NCBI GenBank assembly: GCA_964459305.1 | Contig: CAYWNA010000228.1 | Span: 1-21,804, forward strand | Direction of reading: 5' to 3' | Origin: CAYWNA01 sp964459305 | Lineage (GTDB): Bacteria > Planctomycetota > Planctomycetia > Pirellulales > Pirellulaceae | DNA length: 21,804 nt | Shown here: one piece after another, positions 13,834 through 21,065 of the stretch | How the letters are laid out: every line of letters starts with the position of its first letter | How positions within the stretch are numbered: the first letter of the stretch is position 1 | Notes under the pieces: generated by a model | What the model was told of the DNA's origin: nothing | Databases searched by the model: none | The model's input: the letters and a program-made list of their open reading frames with translations, nothing else | Translations under genes and position numbers: made by a program

Positions 13834-14322
13834 ATGAACACGCCATCCGAGACGTTATCGCAGACAACCGAGGTTCCTTCGCGCCGGTGCCCGGTATGCG
13901 GTGACGAGACAGCTGTTGAGTCCTCGACGCCGCCAGCCGATGCCCCATGTTCCCAGTGTGGCCGTCTCGTATGGTTTCGGATTCGCGAAGTGGACGATGT
14001 TGTGATTGTCAAAGTGTTCCCTCGCGCGGATCCGGAAGAGGCCAACGTGCAGCGTGTCGGCAGAATGCTGGTCGGCTCGCACGCGGCGCCAAAGATCGTC
14101 GTCAATCTGTCGTTGCTGGAGACGACCACCAGCACGTTTGTCAACGATTTGGTACGCTTGCAGCAGACGGTTCAAGCCGCCCACGGGAAGCTCGTGCTAT
14201 GTGGGCTACGGTCGGTGGTGCGGGCGGTCTTCCGCGTCACCAATCTGGAAACGCACTTCGAGTTCTTTGACGACGAAGAAAGTGCGATCGAACAGGTCTC
14301 ATCAAGATCGGCCGAGAAATAA
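13834..14322 (+). CDS. Zinc-ribbon plus STAS-domain protein, second of a tandem pair
   Basis: A 162-residue paralogue of the preceding protein. From the first cysteine (Cys19) onward the two align without a gap through ribbon and STAS domain, and both begin MNTxSE. Cys19, Cys22, Cys39 and Cys42 keep the CxxC-16-CxxC spacing and the TPPxDAPC linker. The STAS core reads VVNLSLLETTTSTF, so the residue aligned with the phosphoserine site is Thr99; LVLCGLRSVVRAVF follows. The N-terminal arm is four residues longer and the C-terminal tail ends SSRSAEK. The pair arose by duplication and has since diverged clearly. It is probably cotranscribed with the first copy; no promoter or ribosome site stands out in the 81-base gap. 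Role: predicted protein-protein switch or scaffold, partner unknown. Confidence 0.8.
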   Translation: MNTPSETLSQTTEVPSRRCPVCGDETAVESSTPPADAPCSQCGRLVWFRIREVDDVVIVKVFPRADPEEANVQRVGRMLVGSHAAPKIVVNLSLLETTTSTFVNDLVRLQQTVQAAHGKLVLCGLRSVVRAVFRVTNLETHFEFFDDEESAIEQVSSRSAEK

Positions 14323-14571
14323 CGGCCGCGTTTGTCGCCGTCCTCTCCGAGGTCGGTGAGGGAAGGCACCGAGTTCGGAGAACACGGCGACTATCTGCTC
14401 TCATGATCTTGGAATGCTATTCCGCAAACTATACCGCCCACGGGCAAGAATGACTCGTTTAACCGCAAGCCGCATAATTCGCGATGGTTTATGCATGAAG
14501 CTGCCCAGTATCGAGATTGGTTAAATCGGGTCGTCGCTCGCCGGCTCACGAGGCATGTCTCGCGAAAACGC
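14323..14571. other. Intergenic region after the STAS pair
   Basis: No gene is supported here. A TTG-initiated frame opens at 14517 and joins the toroid gene downstream, but its first 48 codons show no protein-like character and overlap the candidate promoter at 14572. No terminator hairpin with a T-run was found after the STAS stop codon at 14322. Confidence 0.45.
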
Positions 14572-14601
14572 TTGTAGTAATCACTGGCGGTTCTTTATCA
14601 T
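14572..14601 (+). promoter_or_regulatory. Candidate promoter for the toroid protein gene
   Basis: TTGTAG (14572-14577), an 18-base spacer, then TATCAT (14596-14601, one mismatch to consensus). Transcription would begin near 14608, so the GTG at 14661 is the first plausible start; this argues against the in-frame TTG at 14517. Confidence 0.35.
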
Positions 14602-14660
14602 TAGGGTGGAACGAGGGGTGCAAAGGGGCTCCCCTCAAGGTCAGACGGCGGGATAACAAA

Positions 14661-16511
14661 GTGTCCGAGACGGCTCCACCAATCGTGGATGACAGTTCGC
14701 CTGAACCACCGCCGATCATCGTCACCGGCGGCTCGCAACCGGGCCCTCCTCCGCTGGTCGAATACCAGCATCGTCATCTTGTTGGCCAATTGGCGGACTT
14801 GGTTGACGAAGATGCAAAACGCGGACAACGTGACGCGGACTTTCTGATTCTCGCAGCGCTCCCGGGCGGTCTGGCCAGCGCTGTTATCCACCTTTTGCTT
14901 TTGATTAGTCTGGGCGTTTGCATGCTGGCCGCGTCCGAGTTTGGTGCCAAGAGCATCAGCATTGAAGTCGTCGAAGTTGACGGTGAAGAGTTGCTCGAAG
15001 AGGACATTGTCGATGAATTGGCGATGGATTTCGAAGCGCTGTCGGCAGACGAACTGGCGGAATCCGATGATGAGCCCTGGGACAGCGAGCTGTTTGACAA
15101 CAAAGAAGATCTGGTGACGGTTGACATGGAGGATGTCTTCGGTGCCGTCGGCCTGGTTGCCGGCTCGTCACCGATGTCCACCACCGGAACGGGGCCGGGA
15201 CAGGGCTTCTCGGATCATCATCATGCCGGTGGCGGCCTGGCATCGCGTGCGCAGCGCCGCCGGCAGGCGCTGGCTTACGGGGCCACCATCGAAAGCGAAA
15301 ACGCGATCGAACTGGCTCTCCAATGGCTGGCTAAGCACCAAAGGCAGGACGGGTCATGGTGTTTCGATCATCGATCAGGCGATCACGATTGCGAGGCATG
15401 CCGATGCGGTAATCCTGGTTCACGCGGCCCGGCCCTGAACGGCGCTACGGCGATGGGCCTGTTGCCGTTCATGGGAGCCGGATACACGCATTTGGACGGC
15501 AAGTACCGGGAGCAGGTTGCCGAGGGCCTGAGTTTTCTGGTGAAGAATCAGGAACCCGATGGCAGTCTCTTCGATCCGACCGGGAGAATGTACAGCCATG
15601 GTTTGGCGACGCTGGCGCTTTGCGAAGCATTGGCGATGACCCGCTACCACTATCACAAGCCCACCCCTCACCCTCGTGTTTCCGTTTCGCCCGAAATCAA
15701 CCTGGAGGCGTTGGATCGAGCTGCTTCGGGCAAGCCCGTTGTCGATCTTGACAATCCCAATCCCGATGACTCGGAGGACGGCGATGTCTTGGATCTGGCT
15801 CAATACTCGCTCGGCGAGCCAGTGCCGCCGGTCGAACTGGATGATTTGAGTGATGCCGCCCAGTTGGCGGTCCGTTTCATCGAGAAGGCACAGCATCAGC
15901 GCGGCGGCTGGCGCTACACGCCACGCCAACCAGGGGACACGTCGGTCGTCGGATGGCAAATGATGGCGCTGCGCAGCGCCTACCTGGCCGGATTGGACGT
16001 CGATCCACAGACCCTCAAGAAGGCTACCAAGTTCTTGGATGCCGTTTCCGAGGACCAAATCGGATCGTGTTACGGCTACACGAATGGCGCACGTCGCCCT
16101 TACGTAGCCCAGGACTTCCGCATCGGCGCAACGACACCGATCGGCCTACTCTGCCGCATGTACACAGGTTGGGACCGCAGCGAGCGCGGGCTTGCCGTGG
16201 GCGTCGAGCGACTCGGCCGATGGGCCCGACCCTCGCAGGGCATGTACTTCTACTACTACGCCACTCAAGTGCTGCACCATTATGGCGGTCCTACGTGGCA
16301 AGAGTGGAATGACTGGATGCGCGACTATTTGGTGAAGAATCAAAAACGCAAGGGCTCGGAAACCGGCAGTTGGTATTTCACTGGCCCTCACGACGATGCC
16401 GGTCGCCTGTACTGCACGGCCATGGCGACGATGACTTTGGAAATATACTATCGTTATTCGCCGGTCTACGGCGAGGCCGCAGTGGTAACGGCGAACGGCA
16501 TGGGTGAATGA
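14661..16511 (+). CDS. Membrane-anchored prenyltransferase/squalene-oxidase-repeat toroid protein
   Basis: A 616-residue protein in four parts. A proline-rich N-terminal arm (ETAPPIVDDSSPEPPP) is followed by one transmembrane segment at about 69-91 (LASAVIHLLLLISLGVCML), then a strongly acidic linker (about 95-150, many Asp and Glu), then an alpha-toroid from about 214 to 600. The toroid shows repeats of the squalene-cyclase/prenyltransferase type: LALQWLAKHQRQDGSWCFDH, LSFLVKNQEPDGSLFD, HGLATLALCEALAM and VGWQMMALRSAYLAG. A cysteine-bearing insert (HDCEACRCGNPG) precedes NGATAMGLLPFMGAG. The catalytic DxDD motif of real cyclases is not seen, so this is not predicted to make hopanoids. Such proteins are common and uncharacterised in planctomycetes. 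The GTG start is chosen from promoter position and the onset of protein-like sequence; TTG at 14517 is less likely. Confidence 0.8.
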   Translation: MSETAPPIVDDSSPEPPPIIVTGGSQPGPPPLVEYQHRHLVGQLADLVDEDAKRGQRDADFLILAALPGGLASAVIHLLLLISLGVCMLAASEFGAKSISIEVVEVDGEELLEEDIVDELAMDFEALSADELAESDDEPWDSELFDNKEDLVTVDMEDVFGAVGLVAGSSPMSTTGTGPGQGFSDHHHAGGGLASRAQRRRQALAYGATIESENAIELALQWLAKHQRQDGSWCFDHRSGDHDCEACRCGNPGSRGPALNGATAMGLLPFMGAGYTHLDGKYREQVAEGLSFLVKNQEPDGSLFDPTGRMYSHGLATLALCEALAMTRYHYHKPTPHPRVSVSPEINLEALDRAASGKPVVDLDNPNPDDSEDGDVLDLAQYSLGEPVPPVELDDLSDAAQLAVRFIEKAQHQRGGWRYTPRQPGDTSVVGWQMMALRSAYLAGLDVDPQTLKKATKFLDAVSEDQIGSCYGYTNGARRPYVAQDFRIGATTPIGLLCRMYTGWDRSERGLAVGVERLGRWARPSQGMYFYYYATQVLHHYGGPTWQEWNDWMRDYLVKNQKRKGSETGSWYFTGPHDDAGRLYCTAMATMTLEIYYRYSPVYGEAAVVTANGMGE

Positions 16512-16524
16512 GTAATGACCAATG

Positions 16525-16548
16525 ACCGGCGACTGTGCTACGGCCGGT
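16525..16548 (+). terminator. Weak terminator-like hairpin after the toroid gene
   Basis: ACCGGC (16525-16530) and GCCGGT (16543-16548) form a 6-bp stem with a 12-base loop, starting 14 bases after the stop codon. Only TTT follows, so termination would be partial and the membrane-protein gene may still be cotranscribed. Confidence 0.25.
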
Positions 16549-16687
16549 TTGGAATGTCCGCTGGAGTACAGCCTTTACCCTAGCGTTGCAGAAAGACTGG
16601 CGAGCGGGGGACGTTAAAGCGTGGACTCCAACAACCGGCCGCGGCATATTGCCCAGGGATCGTTGGCAATTGGGGTGGATAGGGGCA

Positions 16688-17635
16688 ATGACTCAGGATC
16701 GCGCGTCGACAGCATTGTTCGCCATCGGCTGGTTGTTCCTGCTGCACGGGCTGGCGGACATCATGGTTGGCATCTATCGGTGTCACGACGTCGATCGTGC
16801 GCTAACCGATCTACTGGCGGCGTCACTGATGCGCAGTCAGTTGTGCCTGTTGGCGATATGGCTTGTCGCGGGCACCGAACGGTTGTCTTGGCGAATCTGC
16901 GGATTGATCGCTGGCGGTTGTTTTGTTTTTATCGTGTTTTCCAGGTTTGTGTTTCCGGGACCACATGACATTCTACGGGATACGTTTTGGCTGGACGAGG
17001 AATGGGAATACTACTTCCGCCTGTCCGGCCCGGGTGACCTGCTGATCAAGGCCCCGATTTTGATCGTCGGGGTCGCCGGCCCCTTGTTCGCTTGGCGCAT
17101 TTGGCGAGCGATCCGCGCGGTTCGTCAGTCCGGCTTGCCACGGGTGAGACCGTTGAATTGGCTCCGATTCCAGTTCCGGCTTCAGGATACGGCTATCTGG
17201 ATCTTCACGCTTTCCGTAGCTTTGGCTGCCATCTATCGGACGTCGCCCTTTCCGGATTGGCATCGGGATCTCTACGACCGCTGGCGACCCGTCTATCGAC
17301 TGAAGAGCTGGCCGGACACGTATTGCGTGGCCAGTGCGTTCCTCTACGTACTGGTCGCCTACGTCTCGCTGTGGATCGTCCATTCGGAAATGCGACTGCG
17401 GTTCCGGGTGCCGCTCGGGTTGGCTCTGACGCTCGGTCCCGCTATCGGATTTGAGATCTGGCTGCGGAGTGTCGTCGAGCATTCCCCGTCGCAATGCCTT
17501 CCAGGTGTCTGGTCTGGAGCCTCGGCCGAGACTTCTATGAGCGCGCTGGCCGCAGCGATCATGGTGGGATCGTTGTTGCTGGTCAGATTGTACGATTTGG
17601 TCGCTGCCCGCCGTCGCGAGCGGCTGCGCCGGTGA
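16688..17635 (+). CDS. Polytopic membrane protein of unknown function
   Basis: A 315-residue protein with about seven hydrophobic segments, including ALFAIGWLFLLHGLADIMVG, LCLLAIWLVAG, ICGLIAGGCFVFIVFSRFVF, ILIVGVAGPLFAWRIW, TAIWIFTLSVALAAIY, YVLVAYVSLWIV and a C-terminal AAAIMVGSLLLVRLYDLV. Basic loops follow several segments and the C-terminus is arginine-rich (RRRERLRR). No enzyme motif or named family is recognised. The section FQFRLQDTAIWIFTLSVALAA loosely recalls a membrane motif frequent in planctomycete hypothetical proteins; this is an impression only. The ATG at 16688 is chosen because the frame upstream (to 16535) is not protein-like; AGGGG lies close ahead, with GGTGG a few bases further. 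It lies 176 bases after the toroid gene on the same strand. Confidence 0.65.
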   Translation: MTQDRASTALFAIGWLFLLHGLADIMVGIYRCHDVDRALTDLLAASLMRSQLCLLAIWLVAGTERLSWRICGLIAGGCFVFIVFSRFVFPGPHDILRDTFWLDEEWEYYFRLSGPGDLLIKAPILIVGVAGPLFAWRIWRAIRAVRQSGLPRVRPLNWLRFQFRLQDTAIWIFTLSVALAAIYRTSPFPDWHRDLYDRWRPVYRLKSWPDTYCVASAFLYVLVAYVSLWIVHSEMRLRFRVPLGLALTLGPAIGFEIWLRSVVEHSPSQCLPGVWSGASAETSMSALAAAIMVGSLLLVRLYDLVAARRRERLRR

Positions 17636-17660
17636 ACTTCGTCTCTGGTTAGGGTATAAT
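17632..17660 (+). promoter_or_regulatory. Candidate promoter of the UroD-DUF4091 operon
   Basis: A perfect TATAAT at 17655-17660 lies just after the membrane-protein stop codon. The -35 position at 17 bases is GTGAAC, poor. Transcription would start near 17667, giving a leader of about 200 bases that contains the second inverted repeat. Confidence 0.4.
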
Positions 17661-17700
17661 CCGGCCGAAAGGCGAGCGGCAGATGAGAGTTTACCCTTGA

Positions 17701-17761
17701 AACCCGAAGCGTAAGCGAGGAATTCTGCGTTTTCGCTTCGTCCTCGCTTACGCTTCGGGTT
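17701..17761. repeat. Planctomycete-type inverted repeat, copy 2
   Basis: The same 20-base arms as at 2691-2749, perfectly inverted (17701-17720 and 17742-17761) around a 21-base spacer unrelated to that of copy 1. It lies in the leader between a TATAAT promoter and the UroD-like start codon, so the transcript would carry a long hairpin upstream of the ribosome site. Confidence 0.9.
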
Positions 17762-17867
17762 ACTTCTTACCTGCCGCCCCAAGTGGTTGACACCGACGTC
17801 TGAGCCCGGTCCGAAAAGGCCGAATTCCCCGAACCATGCACGACCGAACGAAAACGGAACGCCCGCT

Positions 17868-18929
17868 ATGTCAGTCGCAATGACCCCGCGCCAGCGCTGG
17901 TTGGCCTTGCTGGAGGGCAAGCCAACCGATCGCATCCCTACCGACTATCAGGCCACCGATGAAGTGACCAACCGCTTGCTGCGCGAACTGGAATGCGCAG
18001 ACGAGGGCGAACTGTGGCGCAAGTTGCACATCGACCGTCGCAAGTTTGTCGAGTCGAAGTGGAAGCGGCCCCATCATCCGGATGATCCGGAGGCGGACAT
18101 GTGGGGCGTTCGCTATCAGTCGGTGGACTACGGGTCCGGTGCGTACGACGAGCCGGCGTGCCATCCGCTGGCCGAGGCTCAGACGGTGGCAGAGATCCAC
18201 TCGCACCGGTGGCCGGATCCGGATGACTTCGATTTCCAGATGATTTCCCGCACGCTTGACGAGGACGATGGTTTCTACCCGATCCATTCGTGCTGCTATG
18301 AGCCGTTCCTGCTGTACTGTTACTTGCGAGGGCTTGAGCGCGCGTACGAAGACCTGGTCCTGCAACCCGACTTGGCAGATGCCATTCTGGGACATATCTT
18401 CGACTTCTACCACGAACACGGACGTCGCTGCTTCGAGGCTGGTGGCGGGCGAATCGACTTGACGTGGGTGGCCGAAGACCTGGGTTCGCAAACGGGGCCG
18501 CTCGTGAGCCTGGATATGTACCGCCGGTTCCTGCTGCCAAATCAGATCAAGATGGCCGAGCTGGCCCGCTCCTTCGGCATTCACGTGATGTACCACACCG
18601 ACGGCGCCGCCCGAATGTTCCTGCCGGATTTGATCGACCAGGTAGGCATCGAGATCCTGAACCCTATCCAATGGCGCTGTCCGGGCATGGAGCGTGAAGG
18701 TTTGGTGGCCGACTTCGGCGACAGGATTATCTTCCACGGTTCGATCGACAACCAACAGACTTTGCCATTCGGCTCGGTCGATGATGTGATCGCCGAGGTG
18801 CGCGAGAGCATTGAGATCTACCGCGACGCCCGCTGGATCTGCAACCCGTGTCATAACATCCAACCAAACACCCCCACCGAAAATATCGTGGCCATGTACG
18901 AGACGATCCACGAATTGGGAGGGCGGTGA
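17868..18929 (+). CDS. Uroporphyrinogen-decarboxylase-family protein
   Basis: A 353-residue TIM-barrel protein of the UroD / corrinoid methyltransferase superfamily. Family features: TPRQRWLALLEGKPTDRIP at the N-terminus, HVMYHTDGAAR (residues 239-249), EILNPIQWRCPGME, and the C-terminal FHGSIDNQQTLPFG (289-302), which matches the general G-(G/S)-(I/V)-D-xQ-xLPxG pattern of the methyltransferase-like branch. True HemE usually has an N-terminal PVWxMRQAGR segment; it is absent, so haem synthesis is unlikely. Members of this branch move methyl groups or act on carbohydrate-derived substrates, but this one's substrate is unknown. Start: ATG at 17868, with ATG at 17880 as alternative; no strong ribosome site is seen for either. 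An upstream in-frame start (17787) would add low-complexity sequence. The DUF4091 gene follows after 44 bases. Confidence 0.8.
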   Translation: MSVAMTPRQRWLALLEGKPTDRIPTDYQATDEVTNRLLRELECADEGELWRKLHIDRRKFVESKWKRPHHPDDPEADMWGVRYQSVDYGSGAYDEPACHPLAEAQTVAEIHSHRWPDPDDFDFQMISRTLDEDDGFYPIHSCCYEPFLLYCYLRGLERAYEDLVLQPDLADAILGHIFDFYHEHGRRCFEAGGGRIDLTWVAEDLGSQTGPLVSLDMYRRFLLPNQIKMAELARSFGIHVMYHTDGAARMFLPDLIDQVGIEILNPIQWRCPGMEREGLVADFGDRIIFHGSIDNQQTLPFGSVDDVIAEVRESIEIYRDARWICNPCHNIQPNTPTENIVAMYETIHELGGR

Positions 18930-18973
18930 ACGAGGCAGACGTTCGTCGGCAGATTCAAAGTAGGAGGTGAGCC

Positions 18974-20668
18974 ATGAGAACCTCGATGTACTTACCGCTA
19001 ATGGCCTTGCTGCTGTCGGCGGTCGCGGAACGTGCTGTGGCCGACTGGAAAGTGCAGACCGTGACCGAAACGCGACGCGTTTTGCGCGAAGATCCGATTG
19101 ACGATTCGCGCGAGGCCCGGCTGGCCGCCGCGCGTGGTGAATGGGAGAGCTTTCAGGTTTTGATGCGAAGTGACGAACCGGTCGAGGGAATCAACGTGGT
19201 CCCCGGCGATCTTTGCGGACCGGATGGAGCCATTCTGCCCGCCGCCGCCGCCCGGCTGTATCGTCAGCACCAACTGCACATCACCGTGCCCACGTATCGC
19301 AACGACGCGTTCCGGCCCGGATGTTATCCCGATGCGTTGATCCCCTTCAGCCATCCCGTGACACGCCGGCCGTTGTCCGGTGCGCGGTTGACGGCCGTTC
19401 CGTTCGACTTGCCGGCCAGCCAAACGCACGGCTTCTGGGTGGATCTGTATGCGCCGGAGGATGCCAAACCGGGCGACTATCGCGGAACTTACCGAGTGAC
19501 CGCCGCTGGGCAAGAACCGGTGGAGGTCGCCGTCGAACTCACCGTTTGGGACTTCGCCTTGCCACGGGTCTCGACGTTGCGGACTGCCTTGGGGTCGCCC
19601 GCGGCGCGCATGCGGCCGTACTACCGGCAACGGGCCAAGGACGGTAAGGAGCCGGAGCCGGACGATTGGGCGGCGGTCGAAGAGCAGTGTGCTGAACTGC
19701 TGAGCCGCCATCGCATCAATGCTACACCGCCGCAGGGCAGCCTGGTTCCCGTGGCACAAACGGACGGCACGTTTCGCATTCCCGACGAACAGATTGATGC
19801 ATTTCGCCAGTTCGTCGATCGCCACCACGTCAATGCGGTCAGCGTGCCCCATCCACGCAGCGCCGTGCGGGATCCAGTCGCAGAACGCGAGCGTCTGCAC
19901 GCGTGGTTGGCAAGCTGGGATCGCGCGGCCGAGCGGTTGGACCGGCCGCAGGTGGTTTTCTATACCTACTTGAGAGACGAGCCAAACGACGAGGAAGCCT
20001 ACCATTATGTACAACGCTGGGGCCGGGCCGTTTGCGAGGCCAAATCGGCGATCAAAGTGATGGTGGTGGAACAGACCTGGACACAGAACGAAGCGTGGGG
20101 CGATCTCTACGGGGCCGTGGATATCTGGTGCCCGCTGTTTTCCTTGTTCAAACCTGAAAGCGCCGGCAGGCGTCAAGAGCTGGGCGAGACCATCTGGACC
20201 TACACCGCGTTGTGCCAGGGCGACGAAACGCCGTGGTGGCACACGGACTTTCCACTCTTGAATTATCGCGTGCCGGCTTGGATCGCGTGGCGGTACCGCA
20301 TTCGCGGGCTGCTGTACTGGGGCGGCATGTCCTATTGGCGCGACGTGGATGATCCTTGGACCGGTCCGGGCACGCTGAATCGCACGGATCGCAACCCGAA
20401 ACTCATGTACAACGGCGAAGGCAGCCTCGTCTATCCAGGACGCGCCGTGGGCTACGACGGCATCGCCACCAGTCTCCGCGTGAAGGCCCTGCGCGACGCG
20501 ATTGAGGATTACGAATACCTCGCGATTCTCGAACGGCTCGACCGAAGCGATGACGCCGAAAAGGTGGTCCTGCCACTGGCCGCCTCGTGGTTTCAGTGGA
20601 ACCCCGACCCAACGGCCTACACGCAAGTACGGGCAAAACTGGCCGCGACGATCATGACATCTCCCTAG
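18974..20668 (+). CDS. Exported DUF4091 / glycoside-hydrolase-like protein
   Basis: A 564-residue protein. A signal peptide of about 23 residues (LPLMALLLSAVAE, cleavage after AVA) precedes an N-terminal beta-rich region (GEWESFQVLMRSDEPVEGINV, YRGTYRVTAAGQEPVEVAVELTVWDFALP) and a large barrel-like middle. The C-terminal part (about 430-520) has the DUF4091 pattern: RIRGLLYWGGMSYWRDVDDPWTG, GEGSLVYPG, and LRVKALRDAIEDYEYL. Acidic residues suited to glycosidase catalysis are present (YLRDEPNDEE), but I cannot assign a catalytic pair. The family is associated with carbohydrate-related loci; activity is largely undetermined. The ATG at 18974 follows TAGGAGGTGA with ideal spacing, one of the best ribosome sites in the window, implying high translation. 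It is in an operon with the UroD-like gene. Confidence 0.85.
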   Translation: MRTSMYLPLMALLLSAVAERAVADWKVQTVTETRRVLREDPIDDSREARLAAARGEWESFQVLMRSDEPVEGINVVPGDLCGPDGAILPAAAARLYRQHQLHITVPTYRNDAFRPGCYPDALIPFSHPVTRRPLSGARLTAVPFDLPASQTHGFWVDLYAPEDAKPGDYRGTYRVTAAGQEPVEVAVELTVWDFALPRVSTLRTALGSPAARMRPYYRQRAKDGKEPEPDDWAAVEEQCAELLSRHRINATPPQGSLVPVAQTDGTFRIPDEQIDAFRQFVDRHHVNAVSVPHPRSAVRDPVAERERLHAWLASWDRAAERLDRPQVVFYTYLRDEPNDEEAYHYVQRWGRAVCEAKSAIKVMVVEQTWTQNEAWGDLYGAVDIWCPLFSLFKPESAGRRQELGETIWTYTALCQGDETPWWHTDFPLLNYRVPAWIAWRYRIRGLLYWGGMSYWRDVDDPWTGPGTLNRTDRNPKLMYNGEGSLVYPGRAVGYDGIATSLRVKALRDAIEDYEYLAILERLDRSDDAEKVVLPLAASWFQWNPDPTAYTQVRAKLAATIMTSP

Positions 20669-20704
20669 GCAATGCGGAAACGTCGACTTCCCAACATGGA
20701 GGGG
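20669..20704. other. Short spacer after the DUF4091 gene
   Basis: No terminator hairpin is visible between the DUF4091 stop codon and the next candidate promoter. Confidence 0.4.
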
Positions 20705-20734
20705 TTGACAGATGCCACTTCTTACCGCTACATT
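20705..20734 (+). promoter_or_regulatory. Candidate promoter for the receiver-PAS gene
   Basis: A perfect TTGACA (20705-20710), an 18-base spacer and TACATT (20729-20734, four of six). It would start transcription near 20742, leaving an untranslated leader of about 320 bases before the ATG at 21066. This is the only perfect -35 hexamer with a plausible -10 noticed in the window. Confidence 0.45.
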
Positions 20735-20897
20735 ACTAGTACGCGATTGAGGCTCGTTCAGGTAAATCCAGTTGCTTCAAAGGAAGCACCGGCGACCGGG
20801 CCGCTGCCCAGTCAGGCTTGAATCAAGAGCCACGCCATTCCTTTCTTTTCGGAACAAATAGAGTGATGAAGCTGGTGAGTTCGCGACATCTTGGATC

Positions 20898-20954
20898 GCG
20901 CCCAGGCAGACACTGCTCCGCGAAATGGCCGAGCAGTTGCCTCCATCTTGGCGC
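20898..20954 (+). other. Structured leader hairpin upstream of the receiver-PAS gene
   Basis: Three nested pairings are visible: GCGCC/GGCGC (20898-20902, 20950-20954), AGGCA/TGCCT (20904-20908, 20938-20942) and ACTGCTC/GAGCAGT (20912-20918, 20931-20937) around a 12-base loop. Together they make a 17-bp imperfect stem with small bulges. It lies inside the leader between the TTGACA promoter and the ATG. It may be a regulatory leader or small RNA. The rest of 20735-21065 holds no supported gene; a 97-codon TTG-started frame at 20818 overlaps the next gene and is not convincing. Confidence 0.4.
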
Positions 20955-21065
20955 GCTACAAACGTGCCTCACGGCTTCTCGTGCAGTTTCGTTCTTCTCG
21001 TTGCCCCGGACTCGTGCTTTCACGTGCTGCATGCCCCCTGCGCGTGACAAAGATAGGACGAAGCC

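Noticed and set aside
14661..16511. Annotation as squalene-hopene cyclase
   Set aside because: The DxDD protonation motif is not visible, and the protein has an N-terminal membrane anchor and acidic linker that cyclases lack.
17868..18929. Annotation as HemE, the haem-pathway uroporphyrinogen decarboxylase
   Set aside because: The N-terminal HemE signature with MRQAGR is missing, and the C-terminal motifs fit the methyltransferase-like branch. The gene is also in an operon with a DUF4091 protein rather than haem genes.
18998..20626. A 542-codon minus-strand frame opposite the DUF4091 gene
   Set aside because: Same cause: a shadow of a GC-biased gene. The plus-strand protein has signal peptide, ribosome site and family motifs; the antisense one has none.
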